DNA from: Mycoplasmopsis agalactiae 14628
GTDB lineage: Bacteria > Bacillota_I > Bacilli_A > Mycoplasmatales > Metamycoplasmataceae
DNA: 64,000 nt
Assembly: GCF_000266865.1 (NCBI RefSeq)
Contig: NZ_AJPR01000011.1
Coordinates: 1 to 64,000 of the forward strand
Direction: 5' to 3'
The notes under the pieces: model-generated
What the model was told of the DNA's origin: nothing
The model's input: the letters and a program-made list of their open reading frames with translations, nothing else
The model's database searches: none
Position numbers and translations under genes: made by a program
Shown: in pieces, positions 44,018 to 54,787 of the stretch
How the letters are laid out: the number at the start of each line of letters is the position of its first letter
Position numbering within the stretch: the stretch's first letter is position 1

Positions 44018-46034
44018 CTCCTTTTTCTTCAGATTTTCCATCCAATATATCGTCTATTGTAAGGTTAACATTTTCAGCTTTTTCTTCTTTGCTTTCTGAA
44101 GGTAATTTCATATTTTTTGCAATGTACTCAATCTCTTCAGCAACAATAGTTTCTTTTTCTAATAAAGCTGTCTTAATTAACTCATGAAGCTCTCTGTTTT
44201 CTTCAATAATTTCCTTGGCTTTCTTTTCTGCTTCAGTAATTATGTTTCTTACTTCAATATCAATTTCATGTGCAACTTGTGCTGAAAATTGTGCTGATTT
44301 TAAGTAGTCTCTACCTAAGAATGGAGAACCTTCATCTTGTTCATATTGAATAGGCCCTAAATCAGACATACCTCATTCAGTAACCATTTTTCTTGCAATT
44401 TTTGTTGCTTTATGTAAGTCATCAGAAGCTCCTGTTGAAACATTTTCTTTCCCGTAAATAATTTCTTCAGCAGCTCTACCACCCATAAAACTTGTAATCA
44501 TTGCAATAAGTTCTTTTTTGGTTAAGTTGTACTTTTCTTCTTCAGGTGTCATCAAGTTGTATCCACCAGCTTGACCACGTGGAATAATAGTAATTTTTTG
44601 TACCTTATTTGCGCCAGGCATTTTGATACCAACAACAGCATGTCCAGCTTCATGATATGCAACCATTGTAAGCTCACTCTTAGTTATAACTCTGTTTTTC
44701 TTAGCAGGTCCAGCCATAACTCTATCTATAGCTTCGTCAATGTCATCACGTTCGATAATTTCAGAATCTCTTCTAACAGCTAGTAATCCAGCTTCATTTA
44801 TAACGTTTTCAAGTTGTGCTCCAGAGTAACCAGGTGTTCTTTTTGCAACTTGTGCAAGATTAACATTAGGTGAAACTCTTTTACCTTTAGCATGTAAATT
44901 AAGTATTTCTTCACGTTCTTTTACATCAGGAAGGCCAACAGTAATTGTTCTGTCAAATCTACCAGGACGAGTTAATGCAGGGTCTAAAACGTCGGTTCTG
45001 TTTGTTGCAGCAAAGAATAGAATTCCATTGTTTTCTTTCATTCCATCCATTTCAACAAGCAATTGGTTTAATGTTTGCTCACGTTCATCGTGACCACCAC
45101 CAATACCTGAACCCCTAGTTCTACCAATTGCATCAAGCTCATCAATAAATATTATCGCAGGAGCATTTTTACGTGCTTCATCAACAACAGTTCTAACTCT
45201 TTTAGCACCTAAACCCACAAACATTTCAACAAAGTTTGATGCTGAAATAAAGTAGAAAGGAACATTAGCTTCACCTGCGGTGGCTTTAGCTAACAATGTC
45301 TTACCAGTACCAGGAGGACCACCTAATAAAATACCATGAGGCATTCTTGCACCAGCAATTTCGTATTTTTTAGGATTTTTTAAATAATCAACAATTTCTT
45401 TAATTTCTTCAACTGCTTCTTTATTTCCGGCCACATCTTTAAAGGTTTTGTCACTTTTAATTTTTTGCGCTGGATTCTTTTCATCCCCAATAGCACCAAT
45501 CATGTTCATGCTTCTTTTCATCATTGAACGGTACAATCAGAAAAGAATAATTATTCATAATAATGTTGGCAATACAGAAAGAGCAATTCTAGCAAACGTA
45601 TTTGGTTTTTCTAATACTAATCCTACTGTGCTTCATTGTGTTGATAGAACATTAGCATCAGCACCAGGATGTTTTAGTAAATTAGCAATAATATATTCTT
45701 TATCACCTATATAAAACTTATCTGGAAGCAAAAACGTTTTTTCAACAACACCTTTGCCTAAGCTTACTTCACGAAGCCTTGCTACTCCGTTTTCTACAAA
45801 CGTATATTTAGCAATATCTTGTACTCCGTCAATTTTTACTTCTGCTAAATATGTATTATCATCAATGCTTTTGCTAGCAGCCACAATATCATTTACAAAG
45901 TCTTGAAAATTACCTTGTCTAACTTGTGGTTTAAAACGGTTTCAGAGAAGTAATGTAATTATTAAAAGAATTACTGCTGAAAGAATTGTTCAGAGAACTA
46001 TTTTAGTTATTTTTTGCTTTCTTTCATTTTCCAT
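44007..46034 (-). CDS. ftsH: ATP-dependent zinc metalloprotease FtsH
   Basis: A 675-residue membrane AAA+ protease. TM1 is at about residues 10-30 ([20 protein letters not shown]), an extracytoplasmic domain follows, and TM2 is near 147-165. Walker [10 protein letters not shown] lies near residue 237, Walker [12 protein letters not shown] follows, and the SRH has [19 protein letters not shown]. The zinc site HEAGH is near residue 460. GGAGAG precedes the ATG. Several TGA-Trp codons. It is last in the recD2-pth-tilS-ftsH block; the tilS-ftsH neighbourhood is common in Firmicutes and mollicutes. Confidence 0.97.
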
Positions 46035-46105
46035 ACAACTCTCCTTCCTTTTTATTTATATATAATGTTTATAATTTTAATGTAATTTTTTAATTAGTCA
46101 AAAAA

Positions 46106-46966
46106 TTAAAAAACTAATTTCCCGTGCTTTTTTTGTATAAAAATGTTGTTTTTTATCAAATATTTGCTTGTTCTATTGTCGCTCAGTATAAAGCCAATTA
46201 TTGACTTAATTTTGCCGCCTGACAGTTTTATGTTTAAATAATTATCATGCACAAACTTGAATACTAGTCTCTCTTTGTTGCTCAATGTCAAAAATAAATC
46301 TTGGCTAAAGCTAGAATTTTTTCATTTTTCATACTCTAAGACCGCTTTGTTTTCAATTCTTGCTAATTCATTATTTTCTTTTTCTGCTTCATCTAAAATT
46401 TGACTTTTCTGACTGTTTGATAGGCTTTTTAGTCAACTCCTAACTTTATTTCTTGTGTATATAGGTAATTCATTAGTAAAATCATTTGCATATTCAATCT
46501 TTTTGTTATGCAAAGTTTCTAAAATTTCACTTTTAAAAACTTTATCAACAAGCGGTCTGACAACTTTCATCTCATAAATATAATTTTCTTTCTTTATTCC
46601 AAAAAAATCCGGTTGTCTTTTAGACTCTTTTTGCATAAAATAACTTTCTAGAAAGTCATCCTTATGGTGTGCTAAATATAGAGCCTCGCAATTATATTTT
46701 TCATAAATCTTTTTAAAAAAATCAAACCTTTGTTCTCTTGCTCATTTTTCAAAATTGCCTTTAAAACAGGCTTTTTTGTCAATTTCAAGATATTCAAAAA
46801 TTATGTTTTTTTCTTTGCAAAAATTTCTAACTATCTCCACATCATATGCTGAATCTTGTCTAACATTGTAATTTAAAGTTGCAACCACTATATCACTTCT
46901 TTGGCTAGATATTAAATCTAGCAAATACATAGAATCTGGTCCGCCACTAATTCCTAATAAAATCAC
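46106..46966 (-). CDS. tilS: tRNA(Ile)-lysidine synthase
   Basis: A 286-residue N-type ATP pyrophosphatase that converts C34 of tRNA-Ile(CAU) to lysidine. The PP-loop SGGPDS is at residues 7-12, and ALYLAHHKDDFLESYFM and VRPLVD follow. The C-terminal domain is short, as in other mollicutes. The start is GTG, overlapping the pth stop by one base (TAGTG). The frame is joined by TGA-Trp codons at about 46742, 46430 and 46320. Confidence 0.93.
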
Positions 46967-47532
46967 TAAATAACTCTCTTTTTATTCTCAGTATTGAACT
47001 TGTTCATAACAAAATTGATATCATTGTATACTAAAGATATTGCTGCATCAGCAACTTTTTCAAGTACTTCTTCAACAATTATCATTTCATCTTTTGTAAA
47101 TAATGAAAGCACATAATCTTTTATTGTTGTGCCGTTATTTGCGCCTATCCCGACTCTAATTCTTTTAAAATCATTGCTGCTGAACTTACTCATCAAGCTA
47201 TCTATTCCTTTATGTCCAGCACTAGATCCGCCAATTTTTATAGCTGCTTGACCAATTGAAAAACTAAGATCGTCATAAATAACAATAATATCTGAAGGAT
47301 TTATTTTATAAAAGCTAGCTATTGAATAAACAAAATCACCTGATTTATTCATGTATGTAAGTGGCTTAGCTAAAATAAAACCGTCAGAAACAGCAAACTC
47401 TCCATTAAATTTTTCTTTGTTTAGTGAAATATTTAGTTTTTCGCAAATTTTATCAATTGCTAAAAATCCTGCATTGTGTCTTGTAAATCTATATTCATTG
47501 CCAGGATTTCCCAAACCTACAATTAGCTTCAT
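46966..47532 (-). CDS. pth: Peptidyl-tRNA hydrolase
   Basis: A 188-residue Pth that recycles peptidyl-tRNA. It has LIVGLGNPGNEYRFTRHNAGF with catalytic H19, then LAKPLTYMNKSGD, DDLSFSIG and SSAGHKGIDSLM. Its ATG overlaps the recD2 stop (TAATG) and its stop overlaps the tilS start, so all three are translationally coupled. Confidence 0.96.
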   Translation of the reverse strand: MKLIVGLGNPGNEYRFTRHNAGFLAIDKICEKLNISLNKEKFNGEFAVSDGFILAKPLTYMNKSGDFVYSIASFYKINPSDIIVIYDDLSFSIGQAAIKIGGSSAGHKGIDSLMSKFSSNDFKRIRVGIGANNGTTIKDYVLSLFTKDEMIIVEEVLEKVADAAISLVYNDINFVMNKFNTENKKRVI

Positions 47533-49802
47533 TATTTTGCCTCTTTTTCTATTAATAATTTTAAATTAGTAAAGTGTTTTAAATCAGCATTTCTAGATTG
47601 AATTTTTTGAATATATAAGTCTTTAGAGCCTAAAAGTAATAATTCCTCTTTTGCCCTTGAAACAGCCGTATACATAAATTTTTTAGTAAACATATGTTCA
47701 ACTCTGTTTTTCAAAATTCCGAAAATAACACAGCTTGCTTCTGACCCTTGAAATTTATGCACGGTTATAGCATAAGCTAGTGACAAGTTTTCTAAAATCT
47801 CGCTCCTGTTATATCTAACTTTCTTTTCTTGGCCAAAGCCTACGACAATAAATGTGTTTCTGCTGTCTGTATTTATTTCTTCAACAATGCCTATTTCACC
47901 ATTAAAAACATTCCTGTCATAATCATTTACGGTTTGTATAACTCTGTCGCCAACAAATAAAGTTAAATTGTTGTGAATTGATAAATTTTTCTTAGCACCT
48001 GTTCTTTTTATATTTCATTCTTGAAGTCTTTTGTTAACTTCATTAATTCCAGGCTGACCAAACTCTAAATATGAAGGAAGTAAAATTATTACATTATCAA
48101 TTGAATACTTGTTTACTTTTTCTTCATATATTTTAACAATGTTGCTTAAAAACTGTATTCCGTTTTGCTCAATAAACTTTACATTTTCTGTATTAATTTT
48201 AGGAACCCTGTTGTCGTTTATGGCTATAAAATGCTCAAATATGTCAATTTTATCAGTTCTATGAATTTCTTTTAATACAAATGTAGGAAACTTCTTGCTG
48301 TTAATAATATCTTCTAACAAATTGCCCTTACCAATGCAAGGCAGCTGATCTCTGTCCCCTACTAAAATAAGTCTTTCAATGCTTGTACATGTTTTTAATA
48401 ATTCATACATAATTGGCAAGCTAACCATTGAAAACTCATCAACAACAACAACTTTAATAGGATTCTCTTTTTCAAAAGATTCAATAAATGAATCGTCCTC
48501 ATCAGGTTTAGATAGCTTTAAAAAGCTATGTATGGTTCTGGCTTCTATGCCTGTTTTATAGGTTAATATGGTGGATGCCCTTCCAGTAGGAGTCAGTACT
48601 GCAATATCTTTTTTCTTATAATGCTTATCTTTTAATAAAGTCTCAACAATATAAGCAATTAAATAACTTTTTCCTGTTCCTGGATATCCAGTTATAACTG
48701 AAAGCGGGTTATTTAATGCGCTTGCATAAGCTTTTTTTTGCTCTTCTGACAATTTTTGAGATGGAAGCGGAATAACTTGTTGTTTTAACTCACTATCTCT
48801 TATTTTGAGAAGTTTTTTAGCAACAAATAATTCTTGTTCATATACTTCATTTAATGAAAGGCGTCTAGATTCATTATCAAAATAAATTTCGCCCCTCTGA
48901 ATCATCGCATTTAGCGATTCAATAATTAAATCATCACTTATGTCTCTTTTTTGAAGCAGAAGCGACAACAATGACACAACATATGACTGCTCATAAAGTG
49001 TACTGTTATCCGAATTATCTCTTCTGTAATCCTCATACCAGTTTCATAAACTTTTGTAAAATGGTAAATCATCATAATACATTGTGCAAATGTTATTAAA
49101 ATTTGTTCTTAATATTTTATAAGTAAATGCTCTTATTATTTTGTATGGTTCAATATTTTTATTAACACATTGTGCAAAAAGGTCTACTAACTTAAAATCA
49201 ATTCAATGATCAACATACAATTCATATGGATCACCATTATTTTTATACCTGCTAACAAAGTCCTTGTTTTCAAATCTAGCATGTAGCTTGTCATACAATT
49301 TCAAGAGTCCATTTTCAGCAAAAAAGTCATAATCCTTTTGATCAAAGCTACTTATGAAATTTTTCAAATTTTCATATATGGCTGTTTTTAAGACGTTTTG
49401 GGCAGATTCAACATCATCAAATAGTTCTTTGATGCTTGAAAATCCTAGCTCGCTTTTTATTCTTTGAATTCCCTTAACTCCTAGACCTGCTACATTACTT
49501 ACTAGCATTTTTTCAATATCACTATCATTGTCGGGGCTTACAATTTTACAACTTAGTAACTCATATGTTGCATTTTGATATTTTGAACGTTTTGAGGCTT
49601 TTAATTTAACTTCAATTTCATAAAAACATGAACTTTTTATATCTTGTTTATTGGTGTAAATGAAAAAACGCTCTCTCTCAGGGTTTGATTCAAAAATTCA
49701 GAGCTCTCTTGCAATGTTATTATCAGCTCCGCTTCACTTTACAACTAAAAACTTTCCTTTTAGCCTAATGGCTTCCGAATTATTTTCACTACTTATAAAC
49801 AT
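47532..49802 (-). CDS. recD2: RecD2-type superfamily 1B helicase
   Basis: A 756-residue helicase. The N-terminal region has helix-hairpin-helix motifs (VAGLGVKGIQRIKSELGFSS). Walker A GYPGTGKSYL lies near residue 375, followed by VVVDEFSMV and VGDRDQLPCIG. The C-terminal UvrD_C2-like motif is YAITVHKFQGSEA. No RecB or RecC partner is seen, fitting RecD2. The start at 49802 is chosen because TATAAT lies eight bases upstream and no ribosome site is seen. Divergent from dnaA across the origin region. Confidence 0.92.
48552..48562 (+). repeat. Interspersed motif TGTTTTATAGG (exact)
   Basis: Exact copy inside recD2, antisense to it, preceded by CC. Confidence 0.6.
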
Positions 49803-49984
49803 TTTTATTAATTATAGAATATTAAAGGCTTATCAAATTAAATTATGTTCAATTATATTTTCAAATTTTTTGCCACATTTTTTATCAACATATTTATGTG
49901 GATAACTATGCAAAAAATTGTGGATAACTTGTTATATAAACACTTTATAAATCATTTATATTATTTATTAATTATTATATTAAT
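49803..49984. other. oriC: Probable chromosomal origin (oriC), upstream DnaA-box cluster
   Basis: Between divergent recD2 and dnaA. Perfect DnaA boxes on the minus strand (TTATCCACA, seen as TGTGGATAA) lie at 49897-49905 and 49919-49927. A variant TTATCAACA is at 49882-49890. An A/T-only stretch follows to the dnaA start and could be the unwinding element. A further perfect TTATCCACA is at 51475-51483 between dnaA and dnaN. The dominant gene strand changes here, and dnaA is adjacent. Confidence 0.85.
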
Positions 49985-51385
49985 ATGAATATCAACAGTC
50001 CAAATGATAAAGAAATTGCTTTAAGGTCATATACAGAAACTTTTTTAGATATTCTTAGACAAGAATTAGGCGACCAGATGCTTTATAAAAACTTTTTTGC
50101 TAACTTTGAAATCAAAGACGTCTCAAAAATTGGTCACATAACTATTGGAACAACCAACATAACCCCAAACTCACAATATGTTATAAGAGCTTATGAAAGC
50201 AGTATTCAAAAATCTTTAGATGAAACTTTTGAACGTAAATGTACTTTTAGCTTTGTTTTGCTAGATTCAGCTGTTAAAAAGAAGGTAAAAAGAGAAAGAA
50301 AAGAAGCTGCCATAGAAAACATTGAGCTTTCAAATCGTGAAGTTGATAAAACTAAAACTTTTGAAAACTATGTTGAAGGCAACTTTAACAAGGAAGCAAT
50401 TAGAATAGCAAAACTAATTGTTGAAGGCGAAGAAGACTATAACCCAATATTTATTTATGGTAAATCCGGCATAGGGAAAACTCACTTGCTAAATGCAATA
50501 TGCAATGAACTTCTTAAAAAAGAAGTTTCAGTTAAGTACATAAACGCCAATTCTTTCACAAGAGATATATCGTATTTTCTTCAAGAAAATGACCAACGTA
50601 AACTAAAACAAATAAGAAATCATTTTGATAATGCTGATATTGTCATGTTTGATGACTTCCAAAGTTACGGAATCGGCAATAAAAAAGCCACAATTGAACT
50701 AATCTTCAACATTCTTGATAGTAGAATAAATCAAAAAAGAACAACAATAATTTGTTCAGACAGACCAATATATTCATTACAAAATTCATTTGATGCTCGT
50801 TTAATTAGCCGTCTTTCAATGGGGTTACAACTTTCAATTGACGAGCCACAAAAAGCTGACCTTTTGAAAATTCTGGACTACATGATTGACATTAACAAAA
50901 TGACTCCTGAATTGTGAGAAGATGATGCCAAAAATTTTATTGTTAAAAACTATGCAAACAGCATCAGAAGCTTAATAGGTGCTGTAAATAGATTAAGGTT
51001 CTATAACTCCGAAATTGTTAAAACAAATTCTAGATACACATTAGCAATAGTTAACTCAATTCTTAAAGACATCCAACAAGTTAAAGAAAAAGTAACTCCT
51101 GACGTAATTATTGAATATGTTGCAAAATACTATAAATTATCGCGCTCTGAAATATTAGGTAAAAGCCGAAGAAAAGACGTTGTTTTAGCTAGACATATAG
51201 CAATTTGAATTGTCAAAAAACAATTAGACCTCTCTTTAGAGCAAATTGGGAAGTTTTTTGGCAATAGAGACCACTCAACCATTATCAATGCAGTTAGAAA
51301 AATTGAAAAAGAAACCGAGCAATCAGATATAACCTTCAAAAGAACTATATCAGAGATAAGCAACGAGATTTTTAAGAAAAATTAA
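49985..51385 (+). CDS. dnaA: Chromosomal replication initiator protein DnaA
   Basis: A 466-residue initiator. It has the TFENYVEGNFNKEAI linker, Walker A GKSGIGKTHLL near residue 160, Walker B IVMFDDFQSYG, and sensor DARLISRLSMGL. The C-terminal DnaA-box-binding helix-turn-helix has the signature GNRDHSTIINAV near residue 422. Two or three TGA-Trp codons. A TATTAT box sits six bases before the ATG with no Shine-Dalgarno. Confidence 0.97.
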
Positions 51386-51474
51386 CATTTTAAAAAACGG
51401 TTTTAAACAATTAAAAAAGTACAAAAATTGCAAAAAAGATCTAAAAAATAACCTAAATTTGTGCTTTTTGCTAC

Positions 51475-51483
51475 TTATCCACA
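51475..51483 (+). promoter_or_regulatory. DnaA box between dnaA and dnaN
   Basis: Perfect TTATCCACA in the 134-base gap between dnaA and dnaN, 37 bases before the dnaN start. Confidence 0.8.
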
Positions 51484-51519
51484 AATTAACAAAACATATA
51501 TTTATTATTTAAGGAAAAC

Positions 51520-52629
51520 ATGAAAATTATTGTAAATAAAAATTTTTTAGATGAAATTATCGAAGTTGTTTCAAGATTCTCTGATCCTCTTAGCTCTTTA
51601 TATGGAATGAGGTGTATTAAAATAACTGCAAATCATAATTTTGTTAAATTTGAAGCAACAAACGAAATAACAAACATTGTTAGAAAAATTAAAGTTGATG
51701 ATGACAAAATTATTGTTGAAGAAGACGGCGAGTTATTAGTCCAAGCTAACTATTTTAAAGGTATAATCAAAAAACTTAATGGTTTTATTGAAATAAAAAC
51801 ATATTTTAATAAAATGGAAATAAGACAACAAGATTCTGTATATACATTAACTTTAAATGAAATCAGTTCATTCCCTCAAATTGATGAAAACATTAATATT
51901 AAGAAATTCCAAATTAACACTGAAGAATTCAAAAAAGCTGTCAAAAATGTTGCTTTTGCAGCAAGCAACGGCGCTAACTTAATATACAAATGTATCAATT
52001 TCAAAAGTTCAGGAAACAAATTAAACCTTGCAGCAACAGATACATTCAGATTAGCTTACTACACAATAAAAACAAATCAAATTTTAGAAGATTTTGACTT
52101 CAGCGTTAATGCAAAAGACGTCAAGGAACTACTTCCAGCAGATGTCCCCAAAACTGTTACAATGTTTTACAATTCAATTAAATTTGGCGTTGAATATGAT
52201 GATACAACAATAACAGCCAGAATCACTGATTTACCATACCACAATGTAGAGCAACTATTTAACAAAGCAATCTCAGAAACCAAACACAAAATCACCATTG
52301 AAAAAACTGAATTCAACAACCTTTTAAACAAAATATGAATAAATTCATCAACTGACAAACAAAACAGAATTGAATTAAAGATTTCTAACCAAGAAATAAA
52401 TATTTACACAAAATTAGATGAACTAGGTGATTCCAACGTTAAAACAACCAAATTCATGCTTGAAGGAACACCTTTTGTTTTCGACATGAATTTTAATTAT
52501 TTAAAAGACGCTATTTCAATAACTGAAGGCGAAACCTATATTTTAATTGATGAAAAAATTCAAAACATAGTTTTATTTTCAAAAGACAATCCAAATTCAA
52601 AACAAATAATAACCCCTCTCAGAAGGTAA
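51520..52629 (+). CDS. dnaN: DNA polymerase III beta sliding clamp
   Basis: A 369-residue clamp starting MKIIVNKNFLDEIIEVVSRF. LNLAATDTFRLAYY matches the conserved ATD-hydrophobic-RLA segment of domain 2. TGA is read as Trp at 52336. The C-terminus reads NSKQIITPLRR, close to the usual MPMR end. AAGGA precedes the ATG. It follows dnaA, as is usual at bacterial origins. Confidence 0.95.
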
Positions 52630-52630
52630 A

Positions 52631-52855
52631 ATGAAACCAGAAATTTTTATTCAAGAAAACATTATTACAATAGGCCAGTTATTAAAAAAAATTGGACTTA
52701 TCCAAACAGGCGGCGGAGCCAAATTTTATCTAGAAAAAAACAAAGTTTTAATTAATAACAAAAAACCAGAAGGAAGAAACTCTAAAGTTAAAAACGGAGA
52801 CTTGCTAACAATTAACAGCAACATTTATATTGTTAAAAAAGAACAAGATATTTAG
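52631..52855 (+). CDS. S4-domain RNA-binding protein (YaaA/RlbA type)
   Basis: A 74-residue single S4 domain: ITIGQLLKKIGLIQTGGGAKFYLEKNKVLINN, then GDLLTIN. Its ATG is one base after the dnaN stop, so it is translationally coupled. In Firmicutes this small gene sits between dnaN and recF; recF is absent here. Confidence 0.9.
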   Translation: MKPEIFIQENIITIGQLLKKIGLIQTGGGAKFYLEKNKVLINNKKPEGRNSKVKNGDLLTINSNIYIVKKEQDI

Positions 52856-52918
52856 CAATTAATTGTTTTTATTTTATTTGGTGTTATAATATTTTTGCTA
52901 TTTTTTAAAATAGCTTTT

Positions 52919-53002
52919 GGAGGGGTAGCGAAGCGGCCAAACGCGGGTGGCTGTAACCCACTTCCTCACGGTTCGGGGGTTCGAATCCCTCCCCCTCCAC
53001 CA
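52919..53002 (+). tRNA. tRNA-Tyr (anticodon GTA)
   Basis: Long-variable-arm tRNA with acceptor GGAGGGG / CCCCTCC, anticodon loop CTGTAAC and encoded CCA. TATAAT at 52885-52890. Confidence 0.95.
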
Positions 53003-53005
53003 TTT

Positions 53006-53080
53006 TGCCCCATAGCCAAGCGGTAAGGCAACGGGTTTTGGTTCCGTCACGCGTTAGTTCGAATCTAACTGGGGCAGCCA
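53006..53080 (+). tRNA. tRNA-Gln (anticodon TTG)
   Basis: Acceptor TGCCCCA / TGGGGCA, anticodon loop TTTTGGT, encoded CCA. It is three bases after tRNA-Tyr, so both are co-transcribed. It is a substrate for the GatCAB route encoded at 7655-10687. Confidence 0.95.
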
Positions 53081-53082
53081 TT

Positions 53083-53107
53083 TGTTCTCGAAAGAGAGCA
53101 TTTTTTT
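53083..53107 (+). terminator. Terminator after the tRNA-Tyr/tRNA-Gln pair
   Basis: Stem TGTTCTC / GAGAGCA (one G-T pair) with loop GAAA, then TTTTTTT. Confidence 0.8.
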
Positions 53108-53129
53108 ATTTCATTTTTCCTAATTAATT

Positions 53130-53140
53130 TGTTTTATAGG
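53130..53140 (+). repeat. Interspersed motif TGTTTTATAGG (exact)
   Basis: Exact copy nine bases upstream of the TATAAT of the first hydrolase gene, preceded by T. Confidence 0.6.
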
Positions 53141-53148
53141 CATAAATG

Positions 53149-53154
53149 TATAAT
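53149..53154 (+). promoter_or_regulatory. -10 box placing the start of a leaderless hydrolase mRNA
   Basis: Perfect TATAAT ending six bases before the ATG at 53161. The transcription start would fall at or next to the start codon, and there is no Shine-Dalgarno. Confidence 0.6.
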
Positions 53155-53160
53155 TTTATT

Positions 53161-53946
53161 ATGAAGCCAATTTATAAATACAATGTTGTTTTCAAAGACA
53201 ATAATAATCCTAATGAAAACATAATTTTCTGTCATGGACTTAATTCAACAGCTGACAGATTTGATATTTTTAAAAATTATTGAACAAAATCAAATTATTA
53301 TTCACTTCAGTTTCCAGCAAGTAATTTAACACCCGTTTTAGAAAACGATGAACCTAGTGTTTTTTGTTTTGCAAAATTATTAGTTAAATTTGTTGAAAAA
53401 AATAATCTAAAAAATGTAACTTTAATAGGCCATTCTCTTGGAGGTGGAACAATTTCTTTAGCTTATCAATTAAGGCCTGATTTATTTAAGAAACTAGTTT
53501 ATATAGCCCCAATGAACAAACCAGCCTTAGCATTATATGATAGATATAAAAAAGACTACTTTCCTAAAGATTATGAAGGTTTCTTAGACCTTATGCGTTC
53601 ACTTTACTATGACATTTCAAAATTCACATCAGATCCACATTGAGTTAAAGAGCAAAAAGAAAATTTTAATCCTTATTTGTACAACAATCCTGATATTGTT
53701 AAGCTAGGAACGCCAGATATGAATGTTTTTAATGCTATAGAAGAAACTTTAAAAATTATTAAAGTTCCAACTTTATTAATTTTAGGTGAAAAAGACGGCG
53801 TAATTTTAAGAGAAGAGTGTATTGATTACTTTAAAAAGCACGTAAAAGATGTTGAGGCTCACTGAATTCCAAAAACAGGGCACATGATGTATCTAGAAGA
53901 CTGAGATTCGTTTATAAAAATTTTAGAACCATTTTTGGACAAATAA
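53161..53946 (+). CDS. Alpha/beta hydrolase (first of a tandem pair)
   Basis: A 261-residue hydrolase. It has the oxyanion HG in IIFCHGLNS, nucleophile elbow GHSLGGG near residue 99, acid residue in LILGEKDGVI and His in KTGHMMYLED. The fold is complete, so a serine esterase, lipase or peptidase activity is expected; substrate unknown. Several TGA-Trp codons. The second gene starts one base after its stop, and the two share near-identical DNA at their 5' ends. Confidence 0.88.
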
Positions 53947-53947
53947 T

Positions 53948-54766
53948 ATGAACACAATCTATAAGTATGATTTTGTTTTCAAAGACAATAATAATCCAAA
54001 TGAAAACATAATTTTCTGTCACGGTTTTAATTCATCTCCAAATTCTTTTAAAATTTTCGAAAACTATTGAACTAGATCTAATTATTATGCTTTACAATTT
54101 CCAGGTAATAATCATACCGAAATTAAAGAAGGCGATGAAGCCACTGTTGAATGTTATTCAGATTTATTAATCAAGTTTATAGATGATAATAAGCTAAAAA
54201 ACATTATATTAATAGGTCACTCTATGGGAGGCGGAACAATTTCTCTTGCCTATCAAAAAAGACCTGAGCTGTTTAAAAAACTAATTTACTTAGCGCCAAC
54301 AAACAAATCGTCGCAAAATGTTACTGAAGCTTTTTTAAGAGATTACTTTCCTAAAACTTTTGATGAATTTATTGGTTTTTTTAAATCATTATATTATGAT
54401 GTAACAAAATTTACTTCAAACGAATCGTGAATGAGACTTGTAAAAAATACATTTGATCCATATGATTTTAACAACCCCACAATAGTTGGTTTAGGCCAAT
54501 ATTTAATAAGCAACTATTTTCATGATAAATTGGAGCTTGCTTTACAATCTGTTAATGTTCCAGCTCTACTAATTTTAGGTGAAGACGATGGAGTTGTGGA
54601 TAGAGAGCTTTGTCTTAAATATTTTAAGGAAAATGTTAAAGGCGTTCAAGCACTATGAATGCCTAAAACAGGGCATATGATGTTTGAAGAAGACTGAGAA
54701 AACTTTATAAAGATTGTCGAGGAATTCATTGAGAAGCCTTCGGAAAATTTACCAAAAGCATTATAA
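53948..54766 (+). CDS. Alpha/beta hydrolase (second of a tandem pair)
   Basis: A 272-residue paralogue of the preceding gene. IIFCHGFNSS, nucleophile GHSMGGG, ILGEDDGVV and KTGHMMFEEDW give the same catalytic triad. The N-terminal KDNNNPNENIIFCHG is shared with the first copy. Adjacent start and stop imply one transcript. Confidence 0.88.
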
Positions 54767-54787
54767 AAAAGCCATTCCGGCTTTTTT
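54765..54787. terminator. Bidirectional terminator between convergent genes
   Basis: Stem AAAAAAGCC / GGCTTTTTT with loop ATTCC. It overlaps the stop codons of both the second hydrolase and the oxidoreductase. Confidence 0.85.
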
